Below, piece after piece: positions 16,930 to 25,918 of a DNA stretch of 64,000 nt. The notes under the pieces are model-generated. The model was not told the origin of the DNA, ran no database searches, and saw nothing but the letters and a program-made list of their open reading frames with translations. Each line of letters begins with the position of its first letter. The stretch's first letter is position 1. The DNA is from Pedobacter schmidteae (GTDB taxonomy: Bacteria; Bacteroidota; Bacteroidia; Sphingobacteriales; Sphingobacteriaceae), in the NCBI RefSeq assembly GCF_900564155.1, contig NZ_LS999839.1, positions 679,097-743,096 on the forward strand, written 5' to 3'. Made by a program: the position numbers and the translations under genes.

Positions 16930-18534
16930 TTATTTAGCTTCGTATTTAAGTGAAGTATCAGCTTGTATATCGTTAAATTCTGAGGCATCAAGTGTAAAAG
17001 TCTTTACTTTTTCACTCAATCCAATATAGCCCATTGGATGCCTCCCTCCATTAAAATAGTTTTTATTGGAAAACCTTAGTGACGGTTTAAGCCCCGCAGG
17101 GTCAAGAACAGAAATTGCAATGATATACTTCCCCTTAGGGATTGACTTGTCCATTGTCAATTCCGCTTCTATATTATAAAGGGGTGGTTTTACCAGGTAA
17201 CGTTGCTCGGCGACACTCCAGTTTTCTCCAGGCATCCAATCGGCTATGTTCACCTTGTTCAGCTGTTTACTCCAGACTTTTTCTTTTGTTTTCGCATCCA
17301 GCAAGGAGATCTCCACCGGCCAGTTATAATAAAATGGCGAGGAGCCTTCATTGGTTAGCTTAAATGCAATTTTGAATGGTTTATCTTTCTGTATATTTTG
17401 AGGGTAGTTAAATTCAGAAAGCACATAACGATACCCCATACTACGTTGTAATATCTCTGCATTTTTCTTAAAAACCGGATCATCAAAATTTGCCCAGGTG
17501 ATGCCGCCAAGATGGTTACAGTGCAGATTACGAATCTGCTCTATGGTTAGGTCATGAAATTCCCGATCGGCTACTACAGCCTCAAAGTTCTTAAATTTAC
17601 CGAGGCTTCCCCAGTTCCAGGTAATCTCTCCGCCAATGGGCTGCCTTTTCCAACGGTCGCCCAGCTTTAACATTTCTCCGTATCCACGTACGTTCTCCTC
17701 TTTTTGTGACCAGGAGTCCCAGTAAATTCCAAATTCATAGTCTTTAAACTCGTAGGCATAACGCACCATCACCTTTTTATTTTTAAACGCGGCAGTAAAG
17801 GCATCACCAAGTACTTTTTCTAAACCAGGTACCCAAGTACGGTTAGCTACATGTTCAGGTTCGTCATGAGGCGGCCAATAGGTCGACAAATCGGGATCAT
17901 GATGTTCGCCCCACTCTCCCACTATCCCCATTTCCACATAGGCAACCCTCGGGTCATTATCCCATGCCTTCCCTATTTTTTCAACCAGCATTTTAACCCG
18001 GTCCGCAAATGCCGGATCAAAATATCCACCTGTAATTGGTGTGTTTTTATCTTCAGGGGCAACCGCGGCACCTACTGATCCAGGTATTTGATGGTATGGA
18101 CTTTTTTGTCCGGGAATATCTGAAGGCCAGTGCCAACCGTTCATGTCGTCCCTATTTTTGGGATCTTTAGGCTTCCCACCGTGCCAGGGTTCCACCCACA
18201 CCAGGTACACCCTTGGGATCACCTTCACGTTCATATCCTCAACTCCTTTCCAACGATGATTACTGTAAGCAATGATTTTATCCAGCCCGTCACCAGCACG
18301 ATCTTCCAGCATATTCCATTGCATATATTCTTTAACCATTGTACCGTAGGGATAAGGATATTGAGCACGTTTTTTATCTACCCCAGGCGAAAAAAATTCC
18401 CTGAAGCCCATTAATGGATTCCTGATTGCCTGTTCATATGTTTCAGGATAGATCTTTACCCGTCTTTCCTGGGCACGTACTCCGGTTAGTAAAGAGATCA
18501 GGCAAGCACTTAGGATTAAGCTTCTAAACACCAT
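16930..18534 (-). CDS. Exported DUF4832-like protein, soluble paralogue
   Basis: A 534-residue protein with a signal peptide (MVFRSLILSACLISLLTGVRAQ) and no lipobox. The first two thirds look like a TIM-barrel glycoside-hydrolase-like domain with conserved acidic/aromatic motifs (EYMQWNMLED, VAYVEMGIVGEWGEHHDP, GGEITWNWG, HCNHLGGITWANF). The last ~150 residues form a beta-sandwich typical of DUF4832 (LTNEGSSPFYYNWPVEIS). It is about two thirds identical by eye to the gene just upstream, which is a lipoprotein; the two are 2 bp apart, a tandem duplication with different membrane fates. Glu in VEMGIVGEWGE and GGEITW are candidate catalytic residues by analogy only. In this nucleoside/ribose operon a role in releasing ribosides is a guess; activity is not established for the family as far as I know. 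Confidence 0.85.
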   Translation of the reverse strand: MVFRSLILSACLISLLTGVRAQERRVKIYPETYEQAIRNPLMGFREFFSPGVDKKRAQYPYPYGTMVKEYMQWNMLEDRAGDGLDKIIAYSNHRWKGVEDMNVKVIPRVYLVWVEPWHGGKPKDPKNRDDMNGWHWPSDIPGQKSPYHQIPGSVGAAVAPEDKNTPITGGYFDPAFADRVKMLVEKIGKAWDNDPRVAYVEMGIVGEWGEHHDPDLSTYWPPHDEPEHVANRTWVPGLEKVLGDAFTAAFKNKKVMVRYAYEFKDYEFGIYWDSWSQKEENVRGYGEMLKLGDRWKRQPIGGEITWNWGSLGKFKNFEAVVADREFHDLTIEQIRNLHCNHLGGITWANFDDPVFKKNAEILQRSMGYRYVLSEFNYPQNIQKDKPFKIAFKLTNEGSSPFYYNWPVEISLLDAKTKEKVWSKQLNKVNIADWMPGENWSVAEQRYLVKPPLYNIEAELTMDKSIPKGKYIIAISVLDPAGLKPSLRFSNKNYFNGGRHPMGYIGLSEKVKTFTLDASEFNDIQADTSLKYEAK

Positions 18535-18536
18535 CT

Positions 18537-20168
18537 TTAATTATTTAGTTTATACTTCAGCGTTTTATCATTCTTCATATCCGTAAACTCATTTTTGCTG
18601 ATCTCATAAGTAGTGATGTCTTTGTTTACACCAACGTAGCCCATAGGATGTCTGCCCCCCTGAAAGTAATTATTAACAGCAAAACGTAATGACGGCAACA
18701 TTCCTGCAGGATCAAGCACAGACACCGCAATAATGTATTCCCCGTCTGGCAGGTTTTGATCCAGGGTTATTTGCTTATCCACACTGTTTGCAATTGGCGG
18801 AGTGGTGTATTTATTGGTTTTGATATCCCAGTTGTCGCCGGGCATCCATTCGGAAATATTTACGCCAGTCAGCACTTTATTCCAAACCTTCTGATGCGTG
18901 ACTTTATCCAGCAGGGAAATTTCTACCGGCCAGTTGTAATAAAAAGGAGAAGAACCGGTATTGGTTACTTTGAACGAAACGTTAAAAGGTGTATTCGCAA
19001 CAATCTTCGTTGGATAGCTAAAATCAGATACCAGATAACGGTATCCCATTGCTTTCTGCAACATCTCCGCATTGGGAACGAAATTAGGATCATTAAAATT
19101 AGCCCAGGTAATACCACCCAGGTGATTACAGTGCAGGTTTCTGATCTGCTCAATGGTATATTCCCTGGTTTCTTTATCGGCAACTACTTCTTCAAAAGTT
19201 TTAAATTTCGACAGGTCACCCCAATTCCAGGTGATCTCCCCACCTATAGGTTGTTTTTTCCAACGATTACCCAACTTTTTCATTTCATCATAACCTCTCA
19301 CTTTTTCCTGTGGCTGAGACCAGGAATCCCAATAAATTCCGAATTCATAATCTTTAAATTCATAGGCATAGCGGACCATTACCTTCTTATTTTTGAATGC
19401 GCCTTTAAAAGCATCTCCCAGTGTTTTTTCTATTCCCGGAATCCAGGTCCTGTTTGCAACGTGCTGTGGTTCATCATGTGGTGCCCAATAGGTTGTGATA
19501 TCAGGATCATGATGCTCACCAAATTCTCCAATAATTCCCATTTCAACATAGGCCACCCTTGGATCATTGTCCCATGCCTCTCCTGCTTTAGCCACCAATG
19601 CCTTTACTCTGTTCTGAAATGTAGGGTCAAAATAGCCGCCTGTAATTGGCGTTACATTATCATTTACCCTTACCTGACCAGGGATATCACTCGGCCAATG
19701 CCATCCATTAAGGTCATCCGGATGGTTGGTATAAACATTTTTTGCAACACCACCATGCCATGGCTCCATCCATACAATATAGATACGTGGGATTACTTTC
19801 ATATTTATATCCTCTACTCCCGCCCATCGGTGATTGCTATATGCGATGATCTTAGCGACCCCATCACCTGCATTGTCTTCCAGCATATCCCATTGCATAT
19901 ACTCCTTGGTAAGTGTACCATAGGGGAATGGATATTCTGCTCTTTTGGGATCAATACCAGGGCCGATAAACTCACGGAAGCCCATCATTGGATTTCGGAT
20001 GGCGCCTGGATATTCTGCAGGCTGAACCGTAACCCGTCCATTTTCAACGACTACACTTCCTTTATTGGGATGCTCACGAAGTCCCTCGTCCCCTTTCTTT
20101 TCACATGATGTCAGCATCAGGCCCATTGCCAGTCCGCAGGTCATCAAACAATAATTCACGATCTTCAT
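18537..20168 (-). CDS. DUF4832-like lipoprotein, paralogue of the next gene
   Basis: A 543-residue paralogue of the 16930-18534 product. It differs at the N-terminus: a lipoprotein signal ending in LTSC (Cys22) followed by EKKGDEG, so it is probably anchored to a membrane, perhaps surface-exposed. It has the same barrel-like motifs (YVEMGIIGEFGEHHDPD, GGEITWNWG, HCNHLGGITWANFNDP) and the same C-terminal DUF4832-like beta domain. Compared with its partner it lacks a ~12-residue insertion after SDIPGQ. It lies 49 bp downstream of susD, in the usual position of a surface enzyme or binding protein in a Sus-type locus. Function unproven. Confidence 0.87.
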   Translation of the reverse strand: MKIVNYCLMTCGLAMGLMLTSCEKKGDEGLREHPNKGSVVVENGRVTVQPAEYPGAIRNPMMGFREFIGPGIDPKRAEYPFPYGTLTKEYMQWDMLEDNAGDGVAKIIAYSNHRWAGVEDINMKVIPRIYIVWMEPWHGGVAKNVYTNHPDDLNGWHWPSDIPGQVRVNDNVTPITGGYFDPTFQNRVKALVAKAGEAWDNDPRVAYVEMGIIGEFGEHHDPDITTYWAPHDEPQHVANRTWIPGIEKTLGDAFKGAFKNKKVMVRYAYEFKDYEFGIYWDSWSQPQEKVRGYDEMKKLGNRWKKQPIGGEITWNWGDLSKFKTFEEVVADKETREYTIEQIRNLHCNHLGGITWANFNDPNFVPNAEMLQKAMGYRYLVSDFSYPTKIVANTPFNVSFKVTNTGSSPFYYNWPVEISLLDKVTHQKVWNKVLTGVNISEWMPGDNWDIKTNKYTTPPIANSVDKQITLDQNLPDGEYIIAVSVLDPAGMLPSLRFAVNNYFQGGRHPMGYVGVNKDITTYEISKNEFTDMKNDKTLKYKLNN

Positions 20169-20217
20169 AACTCTTATTTTTTAATTGATCTATACACGTT
20201 TATGTTTATTCAACCTG

Positions 20218-21636
20218 CTAATAACCTGGATTATTCGAGGTCAATGCATCATTTGCATCCATCGCATCTTTAGGGATCGGGTACAGGTTATGGTACTTCT
20301 GAATAGTAATACCTACATTATTTTTCAGGTATTCTTCGAGCTTTCCAAAGCGGATCAAATCCCACCTTCTCATGTGCTCAAAACAAAGTTCATGCAATCT
20401 TTCTTTTAAAAGTACCGTTGCGAACTGCTCCTTAGTCAGGTTATCGCTCGCCTTTATTGGAAGTAAGCCTGCACGTCCTCTTACTTCATTTAAAGCATTG
20501 TATTTCTCATCACCCGCAGCATTTGAGGAATTTAATGCTTCCGCCTTCATCAGCAACACATCTGCGTAACGGATCAATATAAAGTTCAATTCATCATCTT
20601 CGATCACGTTTCCATAAACAGGGTCGAAGAACTTATTGTTACAGGCAGGTGATTGCTGAACCCCTTTAAATTCAGTTAAAAAGAAGGCTTTCTTCCGCTT
20701 ATCGGTATTGTCATAACTATTATACACATAGTCAGTCGGGCCAAAGCCACCCCAACCTCCGAATGATGTTGGGCCTCCTACGCCACGAGGGCCCCAGTAG
20801 CTGTGCTGGATACTTCCTTCCTGGTTCCAGGCACCGGAATGGCGGAACTGGATTTCAAATATATTCTCGTATCCGGCATTCTTGTTCTTCGCATCAAAAA
20901 TATCCTTGAGGTTCGGATACAAATGAAACTTGCCATCCAGCTTCTTGCAATAAACCAATGCCTCAGCAGGTTTACCCCATTGTAAAAGCACACGTGCCAG
21001 TATGGCCTGCGCAGCATAAGTTGTCGCGCGGCCCTTATCTGTCGCATTATTCCATATTTCAGGCAGCACAGGTTCAGCATCTTTAAGGTCCTGAACAATT
21101 AACTGATAAACCTCATCAGCAGTAGCCCTGGGCTTCATGATTTCATTTCTGTCAATAGACGATTTTGTCCACAACGGAACGCCACCATACATACGAACCA
21201 GGTCAAAGTAATAGATTGCCCGTAAAAATTTCGCCTGTGCAATCATTGAATTACGTATATCATCAGGTACCACACCTGCGGGCATATCAATAACTGCATT
21301 GCATCGTTTTACGCCTTCGTAACTCACCCGGTAATGATCTGAAAAGAAGGGATGGCCATCTGAAAACGTGTAGTATTTTAATTCGGCATAAGCAGCCCAA
21401 CCTATGTCGTATGGCTCCACTTCATCGGTACCAAATTCGGCGAGTGTAATCGTCCATTTTCCAACGTATACCTTTTGTAACATGGCATATGCTGCGTTTA
21501 GTGTTTTCTGCCAATCCTCAGGAGTTTTGAACGCATTCTCCGGGGTCAGTATACTTTTAGGCTCTTCGGTAAGAAACTTCTTACAGCTGCTTACTCCCAG
21601 GCAAAAGGCCAATAGGATTAATGTATATTTTTTCAT
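20218..21636 (-). CDS. SusD/RagB-family nutrient-binding lipoprotein
   Basis: A 472-residue SusD-like outer-membrane lipoprotein that forms the lid of the SusC transporter and binds the ligand. It has a lipobox (VSSC, Cys18), the SusD N-terminal helix pattern (KKFLTEEPKSILTPENAF), the conserved AQAKFLRAIYYFDLVRMYGG block of the TPR-like scaffold, and the RYADVLLMKAEALN and RGRAGLLPI motifs near the C-terminus. It follows susC by 96 bp, the gap holding a strong hairpin. The context predicts nucleosides, ribose or ribosides as ligand (inference). Confidence 0.96.
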   Translation of the reverse strand: MKKYTLILLAFCLGVSSCKKFLTEEPKSILTPENAFKTPEDWQKTLNAAYAMLQKVYVGKWTITLAEFGTDEVEPYDIGWAAYAELKYYTFSDGHPFFSDHYRVSYEGVKRCNAVIDMPAGVVPDDIRNSMIAQAKFLRAIYYFDLVRMYGGVPLWTKSSIDRNEIMKPRATADEVYQLIVQDLKDAEPVLPEIWNNATDKGRATTYAAQAILARVLLQWGKPAEALVYCKKLDGKFHLYPNLKDIFDAKNKNAGYENIFEIQFRHSGAWNQEGSIQHSYWGPRGVGGPTSFGGWGGFGPTDYVYNSYDNTDKRKKAFFLTEFKGVQQSPACNNKFFDPVYGNVIEDDELNFILIRYADVLLMKAEALNSSNAAGDEKYNALNEVRGRAGLLPIKASDNLTKEQFATVLLKERLHELCFEHMRRWDLIRFGKLEEYLKNNVGITIQKYHNLYPIPKDAMDANDALTSNNPGY

Positions 21637-21660
21637 CAGTATATATTTTTTAAAGGTGAT

Positions 21661-21720
21661 GAAGCCATCATAAGCTTATATTCATTTTGTGTTTTGTAAG
21701 TGTAAGCTCATGATGGTTTC
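21661..21720 (-). promoter_or_regulatory. Stem-loop between susC and susD
   Basis: GAAGCCATCATAAGCTTA (21661-21678) pairs with the complement of TAAGCTCATGATGGTTTC (21703-21720): 18 bp with two mismatches. On the minus strand no U-run follows, so it is more likely an mRNA stabiliser, processing site or attenuator than a full terminator. Confidence 0.65.
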
Positions 21721-21732
21721 ATGGTTCAATTA

Positions 21733-24675
21733 TTAAAAATTCATAGAAATTCCACCGATAAAGCTACGTGCATTGGGATAAGGATTTGTCCTGTCGCTGG
21801 ACTCTACATCATATCCTGTGAAATCCGTTGCTGTAAACAAGTTTTGCACAGAGAAAAACACCCTGATATTGGTAGACCTGATCTTTTTGATAAAACTATC
21901 CGCTGCCAGGGTATATCCCAGTTCGATATTTCTTAACCTGATGTAATCCCCTTTCTGCAAGTTGGCATCTGTACCATCACCATTAGCATACGGACTCCCT
22001 ACACGTGGTGCCGGATACACATTACTCGGTTTGTCCGGTGTCCAGTAGTTCCAATAATAGTCCTTACTCATATTGCCCCAGGTGTTGTAAGCATTCAGGT
22101 ACTGATTTAATGAATTGTTGATCAGGTGACCACCTGCATAGGTAAAGAAGGTAATAAAATCAAACCCTTTATATTTTAGTGTATTGGTAAAGCTACCATA
22201 GAACTTAGGCGTACTTACACCGGCAAAATTCCGGTCTTCACCATTAATTACACCATCGTTGCCCATATCATATACCTTTCTATCACCAGGTTGCGCATTA
22301 TATCTTGCGGCCTCAGCAGCTTCATTTTGCTGCCAGATGCCTTGAGATTTCAGTAAATAATATTCATTGATCGGATGTCCAACAAAAAGCGACTTGTTCA
22401 CATCCATTTTACCGCCATACAATTCTGTAATCTTGTTCTTGTTATAAGAGAAGTTAAATCCGGTTGTCCAAAGAAAGTCCTTACCCGTAACATTAACGGT
22501 ATTGATGGTAAACTCTATCCCTTTATTGTCAATCTGGCCAACATTGGTTAATGAACTATCAAACCCTGATTCTTTTGGAAGTGGCACTAACCAAAGCAAG
22601 TCTTTATTCTTTTTATTATAAACGTCAATGGAACCTGCAATGCGGTTATCAAGGAACCCGAAGTCCAGGCCAATATCAAACTGTTGTGCTTTTTCCCAGG
22701 TAAGGTCCGGGTTACTAATGGTATTTTGTACAGATCCTGTTGCCAGCTCTCCACCAAACACATAGTCGGCCCATTCGCCACCCTGACTGATGGTAGATGC
22801 ATAGGCATAATCACCAATGTTCTGGTTACCCAGCATACCTGCACTTATGCGAAGTTTAAGGTTGCTGATGGCAGGCACTGATTTAATAAACTCTTCTTCA
22901 GAAATGCGCCATGCCAGGGCAGCTGAAGGAAAGAAACCCCATTGTTTACCTGGTGCAAAGCGCGAAGATCCGTCTCCACGCATAGTTAAGGTAGCCAGAT
23001 AACGTTCGTTAAAGTTGTAATTGATCCTTCCATAAAATGACGTTAAGGTAGAGGCCGCTGCGTAGGAACCGTTTGGTCCATGATCTTTAGCCCCACCAAG
23101 GTTGTTGTATTTTAGTATCGGAGAAAGGTTTTTTGAATCTGCAGTTACGTTTTCATATTTGGTTTTTGAAGCAGAGAAACCACCCATGGCCGACAGCTTG
23201 TGTTCGCCAAACTGAAAAGTATAAGTCGCTGTATTTTCAGTTTGTAAATACCGTTTTTTACCTGCAAACTTTGTTGCATGCCCACCTGCAGCATAATGCT
23301 GCCCCATTCTTCCATCTTCATAAGAATTCACATTAAAGAACTCCAGTTCAGCACCATTCTCAGATCTGATTTTAAGATTTTTTACCGGTTGTATTTCAAA
23401 ATACACAGACCCTACTGCACGCGTTTTTTGTGTTGTCCTATCCAGCAGATCCACTATAGCTACGGGATTAGCTTTTGTATTTAAAAAGCCATCGAAATAT
23501 TCGCCATTATCGGTAAAAACCGGAGCAGTAGGCTGCGAGCTAATGGCACTAAACATGGTACCATAACCAGAATCAGCTTCTTCGTTGATATTTTTAAGGC
23601 TGGACTCACTAACGTTAAATCGGACACCAGATTTTAACCAGTCGGTGGTCTGCGCATCCAGGTTATACCTCACAGTAGCCTTATTGAACGAGGAATTCCT
23701 GATGGTTCCTTTCTGCTCGTACCAATCAACGCCTAAATAGTGTACAGCTTTTTCATTACCGCCACTTACCGAAAGGTTATAATTCCGATAGCTCCCATCT
23801 TCTGTTATTGCATCCTGCCAATCTGTAGTTTGTCCTTTACTTAACAAGCGTAATTCCTCTGAGGTCCATTTGTAATCAGGGAACACCGTTGAAGAAAGAT
23901 CATAATACTGCTGTGCATTCATCAGGTCTTGTTTGTTCAACATCCGCTGGGTACCACCTGTAGCATTAAAACTCACCCTACCTTTTCCTTTTGTCCCTTT
24001 TTTTGTCGTTACCAGAATTACTCCGTTCGAACCACGGGAACCATAAATAGAGGCCGAAGAGGCATCTTTAAGGATCTCAATGGATTCTATATCGTTAGGT
24101 GAAAGATCCTGTAGCCCACCTTCAACGGGCATACCATCCACAATATAAAGCGGGGCATTTCCTGCCCTTAGTGAACCTTGTCCGCGGATAATGATACTCG
24201 CATCGCCCCCAGGCTTTACCGAGCCCGTAGTTACAAACACACCCGCAGCCAATCCCTGCAAAGCACTTCCTGCCGTACCAATTTTTGCATTGGCCAAGCT
24301 TTCTGGTTTAATGGAAGTTACCGCACCGGTAAGGTCACTTTTCTTCAAGGTACCATAACCAATTGCGACAACTTCATCCAGGTTAACCGCACTTGAGGCA
24401 AGTCTCACATTGATCACCTTTTCGTCTCCGACGGTGATACTCCTTTTAATCATTCCGATAAAGGAGAATTCCAGTACATCACCTTTCTTTGCAGTAATAG
24501 TATATTTTCCATCAGCATCTGTGCTGGCACCTGTCTTCGTACCTTTTAGCATTACTGCCGCGCCAGACAATGGAATATTATCATCATCAGTAATCAATCC
24601 GCTGATGTTTACCTGTGCACTGAGTATCCCCGAAAAGAATACACTGAGCAACAATAAAAATATTTTCTTTTCCAT
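21733..24675 (-). CDS. SusC/RagA-family TonB-linked outer membrane transporter
   Basis: A 980-residue TonB-dependent transporter. After the signal peptide (MEKKIFLLLLSVFFSGILSAQ) comes a carboxypeptidase-regulatory-like beta domain (VNISGLITDDDNIPLSGAAV), then the SusC signature region (DEVVAIGYGTLKKSDLTGAV), the plug (NAPLYIVDGMPVEGG, then IESIEILKDASSASIYGSRG) and a long beta-barrel ending in a phenylalanine (ISMNF), as expected for BAM-assembled barrels. It transports the ligand captured by the SusD protein encoded next. It lies 33 bp after the IPT/TIG lipoprotein gene within the operon. Confidence 0.97.
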   Translation of the reverse strand: MEKKIFLLLLSVFFSGILSAQVNISGLITDDDNIPLSGAAVMLKGTKTGASTDADGKYTITAKKGDVLEFSFIGMIKRSITVGDEKVINVRLASSAVNLDEVVAIGYGTLKKSDLTGAVTSIKPESLANAKIGTAGSALQGLAAGVFVTTGSVKPGGDASIIIRGQGSLRAGNAPLYIVDGMPVEGGLQDLSPNDIESIEILKDASSASIYGSRGSNGVILVTTKKGTKGKGRVSFNATGGTQRMLNKQDLMNAQQYYDLSSTVFPDYKWTSEELRLLSKGQTTDWQDAITEDGSYRNYNLSVSGGNEKAVHYLGVDWYEQKGTIRNSSFNKATVRYNLDAQTTDWLKSGVRFNVSESSLKNINEEADSGYGTMFSAISSQPTAPVFTDNGEYFDGFLNTKANPVAIVDLLDRTTQKTRAVGSVYFEIQPVKNLKIRSENGAELEFFNVNSYEDGRMGQHYAAGGHATKFAGKKRYLQTENTATYTFQFGEHKLSAMGGFSASKTKYENVTADSKNLSPILKYNNLGGAKDHGPNGSYAAASTLTSFYGRINYNFNERYLATLTMRGDGSSRFAPGKQWGFFPSAALAWRISEEEFIKSVPAISNLKLRISAGMLGNQNIGDYAYASTISQGGEWADYVFGGELATGSVQNTISNPDLTWEKAQQFDIGLDFGFLDNRIAGSIDVYNKKNKDLLWLVPLPKESGFDSSLTNVGQIDNKGIEFTINTVNVTGKDFLWTTGFNFSYNKNKITELYGGKMDVNKSLFVGHPINEYYLLKSQGIWQQNEAAEAARYNAQPGDRKVYDMGNDGVINGEDRNFAGVSTPKFYGSFTNTLKYKGFDFITFFTYAGGHLINNSLNQYLNAYNTWGNMSKDYYWNYWTPDKPSNVYPAPRVGSPYANGDGTDANLQKGDYIRLRNIELGYTLAADSFIKKIRSTNIRVFFSVQNLFTATDFTGYDVESSDRTNPYPNARSFIGGISMNF

Positions 24676-24708
24676 AACTTAATTCGTTAATGTTAATTTC
24701 TAATGGGT

Positions 24709-25869
24709 TTAAAAAGCTCTGACCGCACGAACACCAATCCTCCAACCTTCTTTATCTGAATTTGCTGACACGACATTCGTAGCTTCATAGAAATTCACAT
24801 AAAATGCCGACCAGCCTGCTGCATCCCCATCGCCTTCACTGGATGACCAGTAATTATTGGGTGGAACTTCAGCCCCTTTTGTCGCCATCAACGCTTTCGC
24901 TTTAAACAAAGTGATCAGTTCTTCCTGCGCAGGAAGGAACCAATCTCCATAACTGTCCGATCCATCTGTAACAACCAGTTGATCACACAACTCGGCCGCC
25001 GATTTCTTATTGTTCCAACTTGCATTACCAGATCTGAAAGCAGCCATTTTAATCAGCAGTTTTGCTGTATTTTCTTTTCCGGTTTGCATCGCTTTACTGG
25101 TACCCGCTGCTCCTGAAAGCGCTAAACCAGGCCCAAATTGCTCAGTAGGCGTCCCCACATTTGTTTTACTTGCAATTAGCCCATGTACTTTAGCTACATC
25201 GGTCCAGAATACTACACCACCCCCTATCACATCACCCACATTCACTTCAACATTGACTATTCCGAGGTTTGTTTTACGGTTACTTCTGGTTACAACTACT
25301 GTGTTGGCACCATAACATCCCTGTGGAAGTTTAAAACTGATTCCTTCAGCTGTAGCTGTGACAGGGATACTGAATACCTTACCTGCGGGATAAAAATCAG
25401 CTGACAACTGTACAATATCCCCTGCTTCAAAACCCTTTCCTCCAATAGCTACATCAGCCAACTGCTGCACATTACTGGCCGGCAAAACCACATCATCAAG
25501 CGGGATCACAAACGGAACGGAAAGCGTACCATCCAGCGTAGTTTTTTGCCCATCCCTTTCAATCGTCACTTTATAAAGCCCTCCGGCATCTTTAGGCAAT
25601 GTAAATTTGATATAGGTATTTGTAGCCTCTTTAACAGCCACCTGAACCTGAGCACCGGTAGTCTGCAGGAACACTGCATCCTCTTTCGAGAACCCTTTTC
25701 CTTTAATAAGGACATCCCTACCAGGAATGGCATCTTTTTCCTCCGGGAAAAAGATCTCTTTTAGAATGGGTGGAATGGGACTGACTAAATTTGTTTCTTT
25801 CTTTTTGCAAGCCGCCAATACGCAGGAAGCAATCACGGCAAAAAGAAAGCAGCTTAATAATTTATTCAT
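24709..25869 (-). CDS. IPT/TIG-domain lipoprotein with DUF1566-like C-terminal domain
   Basis: A 386-residue lipoprotein (signal ending LAAC, Cys21, followed by KKK). Two immunoglobulin-like IPT/TIG repeats follow (about residues 35-115, with IKGKGFSKEDAVFL, and 120-210, with IGGKGFEAGDIVQL). The C-terminal ~170 residues resemble the DUF1566/Lcl-type fold (SYGDWFLPAQEELITLFKAK, then NNYWSSSEGDGDAAGWSAFY and GVRAVRAF at the end). IPT lipoproteins encoded beside SusCD pairs are often surface ligand-binding proteins (SusE/F- or SGBP-like), which is the likely job here. Encoded between the permease and SusC genes in the same operon. Ligand unknown. Confidence 0.85.
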   Translation of the reverse strand: MNKLLSCFLFAVIASCVLAACKKKETNLVSPIPPILKEIFFPEEKDAIPGRDVLIKGKGFSKEDAVFLQTTGAQVQVAVKEATNTYIKFTLPKDAGGLYKVTIERDGQKTTLDGTLSVPFVIPLDDVVLPASNVQQLADVAIGGKGFEAGDIVQLSADFYPAGKVFSIPVTATAEGISFKLPQGCYGANTVVVTRSNRKTNLGIVNVEVNVGDVIGGGVVFWTDVAKVHGLIASKTNVGTPTEQFGPGLALSGAAGTSKAMQTGKENTAKLLIKMAAFRSGNASWNNKKSAAELCDQLVVTDGSDSYGDWFLPAQEELITLFKAKALMATKGAEVPPNNYWSSSEGDGDAAGWSAFYVNFYEATNVVSANSDKEGWRIGVRAVRAF

Positions 25870-25918
25870 CTTATTAGTTTTTTGGTTTACAATAATTTTA
25901 GCGCGTCAATATTGTAGA

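Noticed and set aside
18756..20108. 450-aa open frame on the plus strand
   Set aside because: It lies antisense to the clearly coding DUF4832 lipoprotein gene, has a Cys/Ile/Phe-rich composition typical of reverse-strand shadows, and shows no signal, motif or start context.
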